Assembly (NCBI GenBank): GCA_018340805.1
Contig: JACMZG010000008.1
Coordinates: forward strand, 76,545,855 to 76,609,854
From: Microvelia longipes
Lineage: Eukaryota > Arthropoda > Insecta > Hemiptera > Veliidae
Direction: 5' to 3'
Length of the DNA stretch: 64,000 bases
The notes under the pieces are model-generated. The model was given only the letters and a program-made list of their open reading frames with translations, was not told the DNA's origin and did not search any database. Shown piece by piece: positions 1 to 14,300 of the stretch; position 1 is the stretch's first letter, and each line of letters begins with the position of its first letter. The position numbers were made by a program, and so were the translations under genes.

Positions 1-2056
1 AATAGCAGCTAATGACTTATCGTGATTAAAAGCCAGATCTGTCCTGATAAGGGTTTTAGTGAGATTGGAAGCTGTATCACATTTCTTAAGTAGTTCTTGA
101 AGAGGTTCAGGCTCTGAACAACAGAAAAAAAAGAAAGTAAAATAAAAGTAATATGGCAGGCATTGAATGTGACATGTATGCTAAACCAATTACATAGTAA
201 AAATAATATGTCAGGCATTGAATGTGACATGTATGCTTAACCATTTACATAGTAAACCATAGCTACATGATTTATGGCATGGGACTATATTGTGACACTC
301 TAATGTAAACTTAGGAGTTGCAAGTTCAAATACACAATGTCTACATAGTAGATAAATTAATCTCGAAGCTTTGCATGTGGACATCCGTTTGAGTGCACTT
401 AATTTATACCTTTTTACATAGAAAATTTTACTTATTGGAGTGAATCTGATTGGCTATGTGAGGACATGTGTATGCCTGTCTAACCATGTGGTCACATGAG
501 CTCACATAAACACTATAATATGTGCACTATGTGCATGCATGTGATCATGATTGTGTTAACATATTAGTAAGAAAAAATCATATGTGGCGAGGCAAAATGC
601 AATTCGGCCAATTTAATGTGAGCATGTTTGATGTCACTAAAACTCGGATATTAACATCGAGTTAAAGGCTACTTTAATTATATTTATAATTATTATAGTT
701 AACACGACTATCAATCTATGGCTTAACAAGAAATATACATAGTTCGCTCGACGCGCAATGTGCCTTTTTGCCATATTATTTACTATGTGATTGTGAGGCA
801 TATGATATGGCCATTAACATCTCAAAACGATTACATAGTAAAATAATGCTCATAGACTGGGCCATTTTGCACTCAGTGACATGTATATGTGATCCTTTAA
901 ATCCATTTACCTTATATCTGGTTAAAGGTAACATTACATATTAAGTCACATTGAGTCAGGACATTGGGCCTCTGCACGTGACTAGCTCCAGTTATATGTG
1001 TCTTTAAACCAATTAATAGTAAAAATATAATTTACAATTCATGTAATTTGTATTTGGCAGAAGGCATTGCCCCCCCCCCCCCTCCTCCCCCCCCCCCTTA
1101 AGCATACCCCTCCCCCCCCTCCCCCCCTCCCCTCCCCACCACCCCCCCTCCCCCCTCCCCCCCCCCCCCCCCCCTCCACCTCGCCCCCTCCCTCCCTCAC
1201 CTCCTCACTCTTCTTTACTCACCTCCCCTGCCCGCCCCTCCCCTCTCCCCCTCTCCCCCTCTCCCGCTCACCTCCCTCCACACCCCACCCCCCACCATCG
1301 CCTGCATACTTATTTTTTACCCCCCCCCCACCCCACCCCTCCCCTCACACCATGGCCCCCTAAAGCATACATGTCAAGTCGCAATGCCTGCACTACCCCG
1401 TCTATTCCCCCCTTTCCCCACCTACCCTCTCTGTGTTCACCACCCTCCTCCCGCCCTTTATCCCCTTCCCCTCCCCCTCAAACCCCCCCCACCCTACCCC
1501 CACCCCCCCCTCTACCGACTCCTCCTCCCACCCCACCCCCCCCCACTCCTCCACACACACCCCCCCCCACCCCCCCCTCCCCCCTCCTCCCCCACCACCC
1601 CCCCACCCCACCTCCCACCTACTCCTCCACCCCCCCACCACCCCCCCCCCCCCATACCCCACCCCCCCTCCCCCCCACCACCACTCTCACACTCCCTCCC
1701 ATGCAATGCTTGCCATATCTATATTTACTATGTAAATGGTTAAGATAATTCACATGCAATGCCTCGCACCCCTCCCGTATTTTGACTATTGTTTAAATCC
1801 GTCTCACCACTCACACGCTCTCCACCGCAATGCCTTGCCACTCTCCACTCCCTCTCTCTATCATATTTGCCTCACACTCTCGCCCGCCCCTCCTCCCCTC
1901 ACACGCCATAATCTCAGTGCACCACTCTCCCCACCTCACTCCATCTCCTCTCTCTGGCTCTCCCCCTCTCTCACCACTCCCCACCGCCTCCTCCACCTCC
2001 CACCTCCTCCACTCACCCCGCCACCGCGCACACCCCCCCCACCCCCCCCCCCCCCC

Positions 2057-2087
<31 letters not shown>

Positions 2088-5000
2088 ATTGCATGGAATG
2101 TATGCTTAACCATTTACATAGTCAAAATAATGCAGCATTCATGTGACATGTATGCTTAACCAATTACATAGTTAAAATATAATATGGAGGCATTGCATGT
2201 GACATGATGCTTAACCAATTACATAGTAAAAATAATATGGCAGGCATTGCACGTGACATGTATGCTTAACCATTTACATAGTAAAAATAATATGGCAGGC
2301 ATTGCATTGTTGACATGTATGGCTTAACCAATTACATAGTAAAAAAAGTATGGCAGCATTGCATGTGACATGTATGCTTAACCATTTACATAGTAAAAAT
2401 AATATGGCAGGCATTGCATGTGACATGTATGCTTAACCAATTACATAGTAAAAATAATATGGCAGGCATTGCACGTGACATGTATGCTTAACCAATTACA
2501 TAGTAAAAATAATATGGCAGGCATTGCATGAGACATGTATGCTTAACCATTTACATAGTCAAAATAATATGGCAGGCATTGCATGTGACATGTAATGCTT
2601 AACCAAATTACATAGTAAATATAATATGGCAGGCATTGCATTGACATGTATGCTTAACCAATTACATAGTAAAAATAATATGGCAGGCATTGCACGTGAC
2701 ATGTATGCTTAACCAATTACATAGTAAATATAATATGGCAGGCATTGCACGTGACATTGTATGCTTAACCAATTACATAGTAAAAATATATGGCAGGCAT
2801 TGCACGTGACTGTATGCTTAACCATTTTACATAGTAAAAGACCCACAAAAATTTAACTTAAAAAAGCATGATACAATTTACTAATGAGGAAAAGTCAATC
2901 AGCACAGAGCTAATTTGAAAAAAACTGTAAAAAAGGAAACTGGTTGTTTTTTAATGCAATAAATGCCGGCCCACAGGCTGCTTGGCAACCCAGGGCCTCC
3001 CTTTGGCTGATTCGTAGCCATATTTGTTGTGGCTGTGTGTCGACCTCTTCATAATTTTCTTTAAAAAATGACAATATTTAAACCGAAACCATTAATATTT
3101 ACACTATATTACCTTTATCATGAAGTGCTGGGTTGTATTGAGCAATCTCACCATCGCCCACAGAAAACAGCGCCATCTTGAAATTATCATCTGCAAAACA
3201 ATCATAAAATATTAAGATTAAACCATTATTTCATTTCAAGTCATAAATTTGTAACATTCACCTCTGTTTTGGCAGGTCATGGGTCCCCTGGTATATAACA
3301 CACAGTGGTTCCTTCAATAGCTCTTATTATGGGTTATTTGTATAATAATACTTATTTTTGATGTCTCATATAGCTGAATGATTTGTCATTATTCTTGATG
3401 TTTGTTAATTATTATTATTTTCTTGGTCATATATAGAACTTGGCCCCTTCCTTATCATTTCTATTTAATTTTGGATGTGAGCTAATTAACCAATGACATA
3501 AGTCCCAAGAATGACATTAGGTTTGTTCAGAACATGAACTGGAGTACACTACTCTACTCTATTATTCGCTTTACACTCATTTTAGCAAATTTTGGAAGAA
3601 AAAATGAGTTTATGAGGTTGGGGTCATGGAGGGGGAGCTAACAAATACCTAGCTAAACAAAATAAATAATAATAATTTACAATATATTTACATTTTTGTT
3701 TAATTGAAAATGTGGATATTTTACAGGATCTGTAAAATCCTTGAACTTCAGTGAAAAAAATCATGTTTTATTTACCTATAGTCCGACACATGGCTAAAAT
3801 CAATTGACAGCGCACCAAAAATCTGTGAGGGAAAGAATTCTATTGGTTCAGACCGACCCCGCTCTTTCCCCCTCCACCTCATGCCAACCTCGGTATAAAA
3901 AAATACCTTTTTCGTAAATAAAATCATAAAAAGGCAACACTGGTTGTAAATATTTGTAACCTCGCGTCGTTTTTATTTTCCCCTCATTGTGCATATTGGT
4001 CTGTTTGAGTTCATTTCGTTTCACTCCAATCTGTTCAATTCATCCAATTGTTGCAGAGTTATAAAATGATCTGAGTGCCTATTTGAGGCTGAACAATGAT
4101 GTATTCTTCAGCATTTCTTGCTATTTGAGTACAGCGCAGTTCTGTGCTCTGTCAACCAAAAAGACAGCATTTTTTTTGAAAATGCCATGTCTTTCAATAG
4201 ATGACCAGTCTTGAATGCATATTGTGTCATATTATTTTTATAATATGAAACAATAAGCATTCAATTATACAAACTGATGCAAAAAGCAGTTTGTTTTGGA
4301 AAAAAGTAATTTATAGCTGGTAATTTATTTAAATCGTAAACTTATATCAAAGAAACTATTATGATCCATTGCATTACGTAATTAACAACTTTAACTCCAC
4401 TTAATTCATACTTCCCAAACAAATTTAAAGCAACACTTAGTTGGTAAATTTATAAGATACAACAATATTCCTTCTTAAAAAGTAAATAAATAATTATTAA
4501 AAATAAAAAAAAAAATACTATATCAAATAAAAACAAATAATAAAATTCAAAACATAACCTGACTTTCAGTGTTGCCAGAGTAGGGATTTTTTTTATTACA
4601 TAAAAGAAGGGATTTTTTTATTAAAAAAAGAGGGTTGAAAGCATTGTGATTTGGCGGGCTGTCAATTGATTTTAGCCGTGTTCGTATTATAAAGACAGAA
4701 GCTATTTACCTACCTACAGGGTAAGAGGGCAAGAGTGGGTCAATCTTCCAGGGTATAAAATTTATAATAACTTGCCAGATAAAATGAAACACTTAGACCT
4801 AAAGGATTATAAAGAAGAAGTAAAAAAAATATTTGATGCTCCGCTCTATGACCTTCAGGAATATTTTAACTTTAACTTTTAATTATGTATTTTTATTTAT
4901 TTGGACGCAACCTGTTGTTTAATTAGTTTAATTCAATGAAATAAAGATACCTTTTATTTTATTTTATTTACCTTACTTTTTGGTCAAATCATAAAAATTA

Positions 5001-8000
5001 TTTCTAATAATTTGAGTAAATATTTATCCTATTATTAATCTGCACCAACTTCTGTTAAAAACCATGAGGCCAATAGCAAGAGTTAAATAATTTTTGGTTA
5101 AATTAAGTTTCTACATCAAATCAAGTATGTTGAGACTAGTAAATCTAATTTCAGGTGATATTAGGCATTGTCATCACTAAAACAAGAGACGTATGATTTT
5201 TTCCTTTATTAAAGATAGTTCATATTAATAAAAAAAACAAATATTTGCTCAATAACAATTAATAATTTCAACAAAAAGTATGGTGAACAACAAGCACTTG
5301 ACAATTAATCACTGATAATTTATTATAAGCACAAAACATTTTATAACACAAAAATGATCACTATTGTTCGGTTTTATTAGTCTAAAATAGCATAGAGCTA
5401 AAAAATTATTTAATTTTGTTACAATTTGTTGATAACTCATAAATTATACTTATGACATGTGATAAGAGTTAATTTCCCACTAGACATTTATTTTACTCTA
5501 CTTTACTTGGTCTTTTCGGAGGAGTAAAAAGTGCAGTTTAGAGTAAGATTCGTCTCGCTCAAGATTTGTTATGAAACAAGGAGTAGTGCAGATTAGGGCA
5601 GTTTGTAGTAGAATCCAGGACGTGTCTGAACAGTTCTTACTCCAAGTTATTTACTCTAATGTATACTAGAGTAATGTGCCAAACACATAATTGATGTCAT
5701 TCTAATAGTTTCTTCTTAGAAACATGTTTTATTTGTTTTTAACAAAACAAATCTCAGTCTGCTTATTTGAAACAAAACTCAGTATGCTTATTTATTATGT
5801 AATGAGATAAATTTCAATACAATTGGATTATTTTAAGATTCATTTCGTTATTTTTTTTTGTTAACGATGTCATACAAAAATTATTTTCCATATAGCACAA
5901 CTAGACCTAAAGATTAAGTTTTGTTCCATGTTTCAACTCTCTAGCATAAACAAGCTGGGAATTTTGATGATATCATGCATGCACACATACAGACACATAA
6001 AAAGACCTGAAACTGATAATTTAAGTGAAATAATCCTGGTTTTGGATTTGAGTGCAAACACAATACTTTTCTTACATACTTATGGTATAAATAAGGAAAA
6101 GTAAATCAATTTCATAAATTAAAGCCTAATATAATCAAAAATATTTTTTTTTTGCAATTAGTGCCGGAAGCATCAGTTAGTAGCAGTATAACCTTGAGTA
6201 AGAGACAATTGAAAAATACCTTCATTATTGAGAACAGGTGGTGCCCAGATGAGAGAGTAAATACATTTCCTATGATACAGTCTGAGCAAAGTGGGCTGTT
6301 TGTTACCCGAAAGATCTATCAGTCCAACTCTACCTTCTCCTGTGCCAAATGCTAGTAGATTCTCTTGAGTAGGGTGCCACGCAATCTAGAATAATAACAG
6401 ACAAGCATTTTGTTAAAGAAACTCAGATTGAACTAAATCATGTTGAAAAGAACAGTTTTGTATCATAAAACAAGTCTTTCAATTGTAGCTTTGAATTGTA
6501 AGTGTTGAAAAATATCTGTCAACAGAAAAAGATACAAAATTTGGGGTTTTAACTAGTAAATTTAAGCACATCATATAAAAAAAAAAACAATGTAACAAGA
6601 CAATTATCCAATATAATTTTGTTAGAAAGTGATCTAAGTCTAAAGTATTATGTTCAGACTTGCTTGGGGTTGTCCTCAAAATTTCAGGTTTACCCAGCTT
6701 AATGTAGCATCACTTTAGCTCCGTTATCCTTGATCTCTAGGTCAACAAAAGTTATAACGCCCTAAGTAAAATCTGTTCAGTAGTTTAGGCCGAAGGTGTG
6801 TAAATGTATAAATGAAGAAGAATATGAATAAAAAGTCATAAAAAATACAATTTTTAAACTTATTTGAGTTCGACCAATTTGAATAAACTACTTTTTTATT
6901 CTTTACCAATAAGACGCGCCCTTCAACCTTTTGTATAATTGTATGTACCCAAGCGGAGCAGTTATTAACTACAGGTTAATTAGATAACAATTTCAGTGGT
7001 ACTTACAGCCATGACTTTGCTATTAATTTTACTCCAGTAGGTTTGCATTCCTTCAGTGTTAGGAGAACTTAGATTCCAAACATTTATCTTATTATCTCCC
7101 GTACCAATGGCTATCCTGCAAAATTTATTCATTAATTAATAAATAATATGCCGAACTGAGGAGTAAATTATTAAATATAAACAACAGTCTCTCCACTAAA
7201 TGTAACATTTATTTACAGAACCGGATTTTAACTGTAAAAAGCTATCACAAGTGTCCACAAACAATGTAAAAGATATATATCAATAATAATATAACAATAC
7301 AACCAAAAGAAACAAAAATACAAGTAAAAATGTGAAAAATAAAAAGAAATACAAAGAAATAAAATAAAAAAGAACACACCTTTAAGATGCAAAAGAAGAT
7401 GTACATATTAATGTTTTGTTTTATTAGAGACAGAAGCTTAAATCTGACAGGGGATCAGAGCATTAGTCAGCATCTTAGAATAATTCTATATATAGAAGGA
7501 GAAATGCTGCCCACCCTAACAGTATACAATTTATTACAACAAAGTTGGCAATACTTCCAGTTGCTGAATTATTAAGTTATATTATAAATTAATTATTGAT
7601 TATTTATAAAATACCAATATAAATATCGGTGTATTCGCAATTCAAAGTCCGTAGCAGCGCTACCGTCGCTGATAAGAAATTGATAACGGAAGGGTGGTCC
7701 TTGTTAAAGTCCTTATGGAAGTTTTTTGATTTTTCTTATTTGTGACAATTAATTCTTTTAATTTTTTATCAAAGTGCTTTAATTTAATAAATTTTAGGGT
7801 GTATGAACTCATTAGAATCACTATTTCGTTGAAAAATAGGGTTTTAATGGGTTGTCAAGAGTATTTAAATTGATGATAAGATGGTGCAAAATCAAATATA
7901 GTGTTTTTTTTTAGTTATTGTTAATCAATGTTACTTTAAATAATTTTAGTTTACACAAACACACAAAATTACCTTTTAATTGCATTGAATTGTTTAAATG

Positions 8001-9961
8001 AGTTGTTACAGGTATTTAAATTAACTGATAACAAGCCGATTTTCACCATAATGGTGTTTTAATTTATCAATCAATTTTATTTGCATACTAAAATAATAAA
8101 TAACTCAATAAATTCACGTTTTTGTAAAATGTTTGTTTAAATCATCCGTTTAGGTTTTTTATTTTTGGGTTAAATCGGACAAATCCAAGTCTGTAGTGAT
8201 AAGAGCCTGATTCTATATTTAAAATCCTGGAATAATCGAAGCATTTATCTATGAAATATTGGCCATTTTTATAGCACCGATAGTCGTTCTATTAATTTTT
8301 ACCTCATTTATCACAAATTAACGAACAATAAAGGAATAAAAGAAGAATTTTCAACGGCTCCCATGCAAATCCTATGATAAAAAAAATTGATCACCCTTTC
8401 GTTTTTTTGCCAACCTTAAAACTGTCTCTTTGAATTGCGAATTACAATTTTTTAAACATTTAAAATTGCATTTTAACATTTTTGATTAAATTTATGTTAA
8501 AAGCAGTCCTCATATTCCACTGGGCTTTTGCTATTAAAGACTGATTTTATCAACTACTTAGCTGGCTTTTTATGTTATAATATTTGTTTTTCATGATTTT
8601 TCATCAATAGTGGGTATTCATCATCAATTATGATGCGTATGACACATTTAAAAAAAAAATGTTTTTTGTTAGGTTGGTACCTCTAAGTAAGACCACCAGT
8701 AAACCGCCTTTTGTATTATCACTGGAATTGCACTGTGTTTACGGTCCTATGCTCCTTCTATATTTGTATTATTTTAAGGTCAGCATACTATAACTACAGA
8801 CGCTACTCCTATTGACTCTGTTTTATTGAGAAGCTTGTCTCCTTGATTCTCTTTGTTCCTTAGGGTCTCCAGACTTTTAAAGACTCTAAAGAGTTATTTT
8901 TAACTCCTTTTGGCAGCACATGCAAGAGAGCAACTTCATGCACTCCTATAGTATTATGATTCTCGTCAGTAATGTGCTTATAAAAAACTACTTGTTTTTC
9001 TTTAATTAATTAAAAAAATAACAATTTATTCATAACTATTATTCTGATTAGTTCTTTCCGTTTCAATCACTATGATCTAGATAAAGAAGTTTAAATGACA
9101 CATAACAAAATCTATAAACATCCAACAATAATTAGGATCCATCATAGAGCTATATACTAGAGGGGGCATAGCCTATCTCAATACATTGAGAGGCCAGAAA
9201 CATCTTTTTGGGGCTCTGTGGAACCTCATTGAAAGATCCTCAAAGAGAGAGTTAGGGTTATAATAAATCATTTTTTTCTGGCTTTCCGCACATGATTAGT
9301 ATTTTCAGTGTTTTGATTAGTATTTTGTACATTCTACTATATAAGTTAATGTAATTTGGTTCTAATTGTTTGTTTATATTTATAAGCAAAGGAGGTCAGG
9401 TTACTTTGTCGATATTTCAAAATTTAACCAATAGGGTCCCTCTAGTAATATTATCTCTATGGGACCCATGATTTGGAGATGAAATATTTAATGCAACACA
9501 GTGAATAAAAATATTATAAATCACATGTAGAATTTATCTCAACCAGAAAAGTCTAGCAGACAAATTTAATTACCATGGTAAAAGTAATTATGTTAATCTA
9601 AAATAAACAAGTAATAGATACATTACCTGTAGCGATCTAGAGGGGATACAGCCATACAGTAAACAATGCCTCCTATAGTAGTGATATTGCATATAGTTTT
9701 TAAATTTTTATAGCTAGTGCATACTATGTGTTTATCCAGCGCTGAACTCCAAACTTTAATATCATCTTCTCTATAAACAATAAGCATTAGATTAAAATAT
9801 ATGTAAATAAACAAATAAATAAATCAAACCCACATTGACCAAATAGGTAGAAATAAAATTTGATATGAGTACTCATGCAAAACTAATATAGTTTTTAAAA
9901 TTTCTTTGAGTATGTACACACTGGATATAATCTCTTAATTATCATCTTGACTATAATATAT

Positions 9962-10027
<66 letters not shown>

Positions 10028-10120
10028 ACACACACACACACACATACACACAGCATATATATGTATATACATATATAATACACACACACACACACAACAA
10101 TATATATATATTATATATTA

Positions 10121-10152
<32 letters not shown>

Positions 10153-11297
10153 TAATATATTATATATTATATATATTATGTAATGTATTATACATAGACA
10201 CAATTAAAGCAAGAGAGACCCCTAGGAAATGAAACAAGCAAAATAAAATGCTACATCTGGGAACTGTTCCATCATTCGACATTCATCATTGATGGCTCGA
10301 CATAATGTCATGTCCCACTCTGTTTCGTTATGTCTAACTCATCAGGCACGGCAGAGCCTGAACTCACTCTGACCTTCAATTAAAATTCCAAAGAATATAT
10401 TGTGAAGTATTTACCAGAGACTCTCTTACCACCATCATGCTTGTTTTGCAAAATACTACCGAGATTTGCAAAACATGACAAATGATGGAACAGTTCCCAG
10501 ATGTAGCATTGCATTTTGCTTTTAACACTTCCTAGGTGTCTGTCATACAATTATACAATGATATTGTGTCAACTATTCATGTTTTGCAAAACTTGATTTA
10601 TTAAATTATATAAAATAAAAATTAATAAATACATATCAAGGCAAATAAATATTAAGGCATTCTCCGATTGTAACAAAACTCCATGGTCCTTACCTGATTA
10701 GATCAATTTTATTTTGGAAATGTAGTAAAAATGATTAAAATTCTTACGTGTTCCACCTGGCCTTAATGAACATCAGCTTGCACTTGTAATGTTATAAACT
10801 TGACTAGATATAGATTTCAGGTATAAGGAGGCCAAGCATAATTTATTCCCCCCCCCCACCCCTCCACTTCTGTCATCCGGTCAGTTCAACCTCATAAACT
10901 AAATTTGTTAAAATTAATTAATAAAACATAATAAAAAATAATAATTTAAAAAATCAATAACAATAAAATATTACTGGCTAGTAGACGCGGCTATACTGAA
11001 CAATCCCTTGAGATGAATACCATGGACAAGTATGGGTTTGGGCTTCTTCTTAACTGCATCACTACCTCTGCAAAAATAATTATTAAGTCTAGAATCAACT
11101 CCATACAATAAAAAAAATAATAGTATTACGCTACTTGGCTGTGAAAATATATTTTTTTTTATCAAAACAAGTATATTTCCTGGTGAGGGAAGCAAGATTA
11201 TAAAAATAGTTATTTATGCACCAAGGGAGTAAAGAATGCTATTTTTGGTTCTAACCAAAAATATATATATAATATATTATATATATATATATATATA

Positions 11298-11338
<41 letters not shown>

Positions 11339-14300
11339 TCACATGAATTTAAGTTTAATTTTAATTTGAATTAGAAACAGTAATATTTTTAACGACAGGC
11401 TGTGGTGAACAATCAATAGTTGAAACCATAGCACTGGGTTTTTTTGAACATTTATAGTCATTTCATTTCAATTAAACCAATTCTTTATTAAGTCTATTTG
11501 CTTCAAATAGAAGCACTTGCAGCCAAATTTCTACTATCCTCCTAGTTGTCAGATTCAAAAAGTAATGCTAGGTCGTCAGCAAATCCAATGACAGTGGATT
11601 TTTTTGTAACTATTTTAATGCTTTAGGGTGTCTAAGATATTTCCCTTATTATTTAATGACTGATTAGCATTTGAAAATGATATTAAACAAGGAATTTATA
11701 AACATTATGAACAAAAATGGACTAAGAACAATCCCCTGGGTGATTGAATAATTTGCTGAATAAACATCACTTATGACATCATTGAGTTTGACCTAATAAA
11801 GTAAAAGTGTTGTTCTTCTTCATTAAAAAAAATTATACAAAAATGTTTTTAGAATTGATTGTTTGTGGTCACAATGTGAATTGTAGAAGGCTGCTGTTAT
11901 GTCGCTAAAGTGTTTTATCATTATGTTAATCTTTCTTTTGGTTTATTTTTACTATTGCTCTAGTTGTGTTTTTTGTCTCTCTCATGATGAGCTTGCATCT
12001 TAATCTTAATTATCTTATGTCTCCATAAATTCATTTTGTGATTACTCTTTTAGTCTTTTATACTCTTTGTTCAATTATAATTTGTTATTTATACGAGTAA
12101 GCAGTTGCACCAGATTACAGTTTTTATTTTACATTTTAATTCTTTGCATTAACATTAATCCTGTTCTTTCATACTCAATATAATTTGGCCAGTAATTTTG
12201 TTTTATTTCGTGTTATTTTTAACATAGAGATTAAATGGTTTCTTTTCCATTTGTCATTAATTTGCAGATTGTTCCTAACCTAGCTTTAGTAGCATCTGAG
12301 GCAACTGCAAACTAAGAGGATTTTTCATTTTATTTTATTTTTTATGTTAAGTTTTCACTTTAATTTCTCAGTATTTAAGTAGATTAGGCATTATTTAAGT
12401 TGAACATGATGTACTTTGAAATTTCTACATTCTTGTTAAAATGCATGTAGTATTTAATAAATGGAGCATGCAGTTGCAATTCCTCGGGGAAAAAACACAC
12501 ACACACATATATACAACATAACAGAAAAAGGTGAACATAAACTCCCACCTTTAGAAGTATTTTTTTCCATAAATCCCAGGTTATAACAAAGAATTAAATT
12601 TGCTTACTTAGTTGGTTGGACAACTGTAGATAAATCATATGCTAATAATTCTCCAAATAGAGAACTAGTGAATATCATATGCTCCGTAGGCCAGCTAACA
12701 CTAATCCAGCTGTTACCAGCTCCTATCAGGGTTCCGTTCCTATTCCTACATGACAACAGAACAGTTTCATTAGTCGCTAATAAAGTAAGGAAAAAGAAAT
12801 TCTATAATCATATTTATTTTTAATTAAATACAGAAAATGTTTTAGGAAATAAGATTTCAAGGTGATAACTTTCAGGTTTGGTGCAAACCTGAGAAAGTAA
12901 AGAACATCCTCAGAAAAGTCATCAACTTGAAGTCCTATGAGATCCTCTAAAGGAACGCTGGTTAGACCAAAGGTCTGCCACCTGAGGTATGTCGAAGCAG
13001 TAGAAGTACTTAAGACATAAGAAGGAGTTTGACAGCCTACCATAGAACGGGCAGACGGTTCCACCAGTTTTGGATAATGGCTAAGCCAACAATGTGACCT
13101 GTAATAATATAAGTTATGGAATGACAGGTACTTCGTTTAGAGCTAAGGTAATCTGGTGTGCTTTTTAGACAGTCCATTCATAAGAAGCTTGTGATCTTAT
13201 TTGCTTTAGTTTACATGTTAGTACAGTGAATATATTAATAATCTTTAAAAATGAGTAAGTGAACAATATTGACAAACAAATTATAAAGGAATTATAATAT
13301 AATTTTATGAATATAAAATTTATATTTATATAATCTTCAACAGAATACAGTGGATTTATCATTAAAAATCCTTTTACTTTTTTACAAAATATTTTCAAAG
13401 GCATACTTCTTATTTCAGATTTAATTGCATTAAAAAACTTAATTCTTAATATACCTTGTCCTACTCTGGCCTTTTCAAGTCTATGTTGGTTTATGAGTAA
13501 ATTATTTTTGTTTATTGTGCTATACATGTGACTTAATATGTTTTAAACTATACGCACAGACAATAAAAAGTCAAAATATTCGTTTTTTACAGTGAGGGCT
13601 TCTTTTGACTCTAGACAAAATACTAACAGCACTCTTTTGTTTTATAAATATCTCCTGCAACTCCGCATACCCCCAAAGGAAAATTTCATAAATAATATGG
13701 CTCTCTACAAGAGCACGATAAGCCAATTTCATTGACTCTTCAGGGAAATATTTTATTAAACAACTAAAATAAAAAAAAAATTGTGAGGCTTCCAAGTGAA
13801 CTTGTTGTCAAGCATTAATCGGAAAAACTTGATGATACAAGGTTGTCCTATTTTTAAAGAGAAGGTCATCGTTTGAGTTTTTTCTCCATTTAGAAAAAAA
13901 AACATTCATTGAATACCAGTCTTCAGTTTGTTCTATGTAAGTGTTCAACGAGGCTCTACCACTTTGGGGACATTTCCTTCTTAAAACGATGCAGGTATCA
14001 TCACAGTAGCCAACTGTCTTATCTCCTGGTTAGGATAGTAGTTTGCTTATGAATGTTTGGTCGTCCTTAACTATGATAAGGAATAGATTTACACCTAAAT
14101 GATTACCATGTGGTACTCATAGATGAACACGTAAGTATTCAATGTCTATATCATTAATACTAACATATTGCAATCTGTTCTTCAATTAAATCCCTGATGC
14201 ATGATCTAAAGCATAGTTATTTGTCATAAATAACAGACTTATTTATTGTCAAATATCTTTTTACCTCTGTCCAGACATAGGTGACTGGGGAAGGCTAATA

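Noticed and set aside
1067..1748. Proline-rich open frames (and glycine-rich ones on the other strand) across the C-rich block
   Set aside because: They follow from the base composition in several frames at once and have no conserved content.
9895..10095. Tyr/Ile-rich open frame
   Set aside because: Translation of a TA/CA microsatellite.
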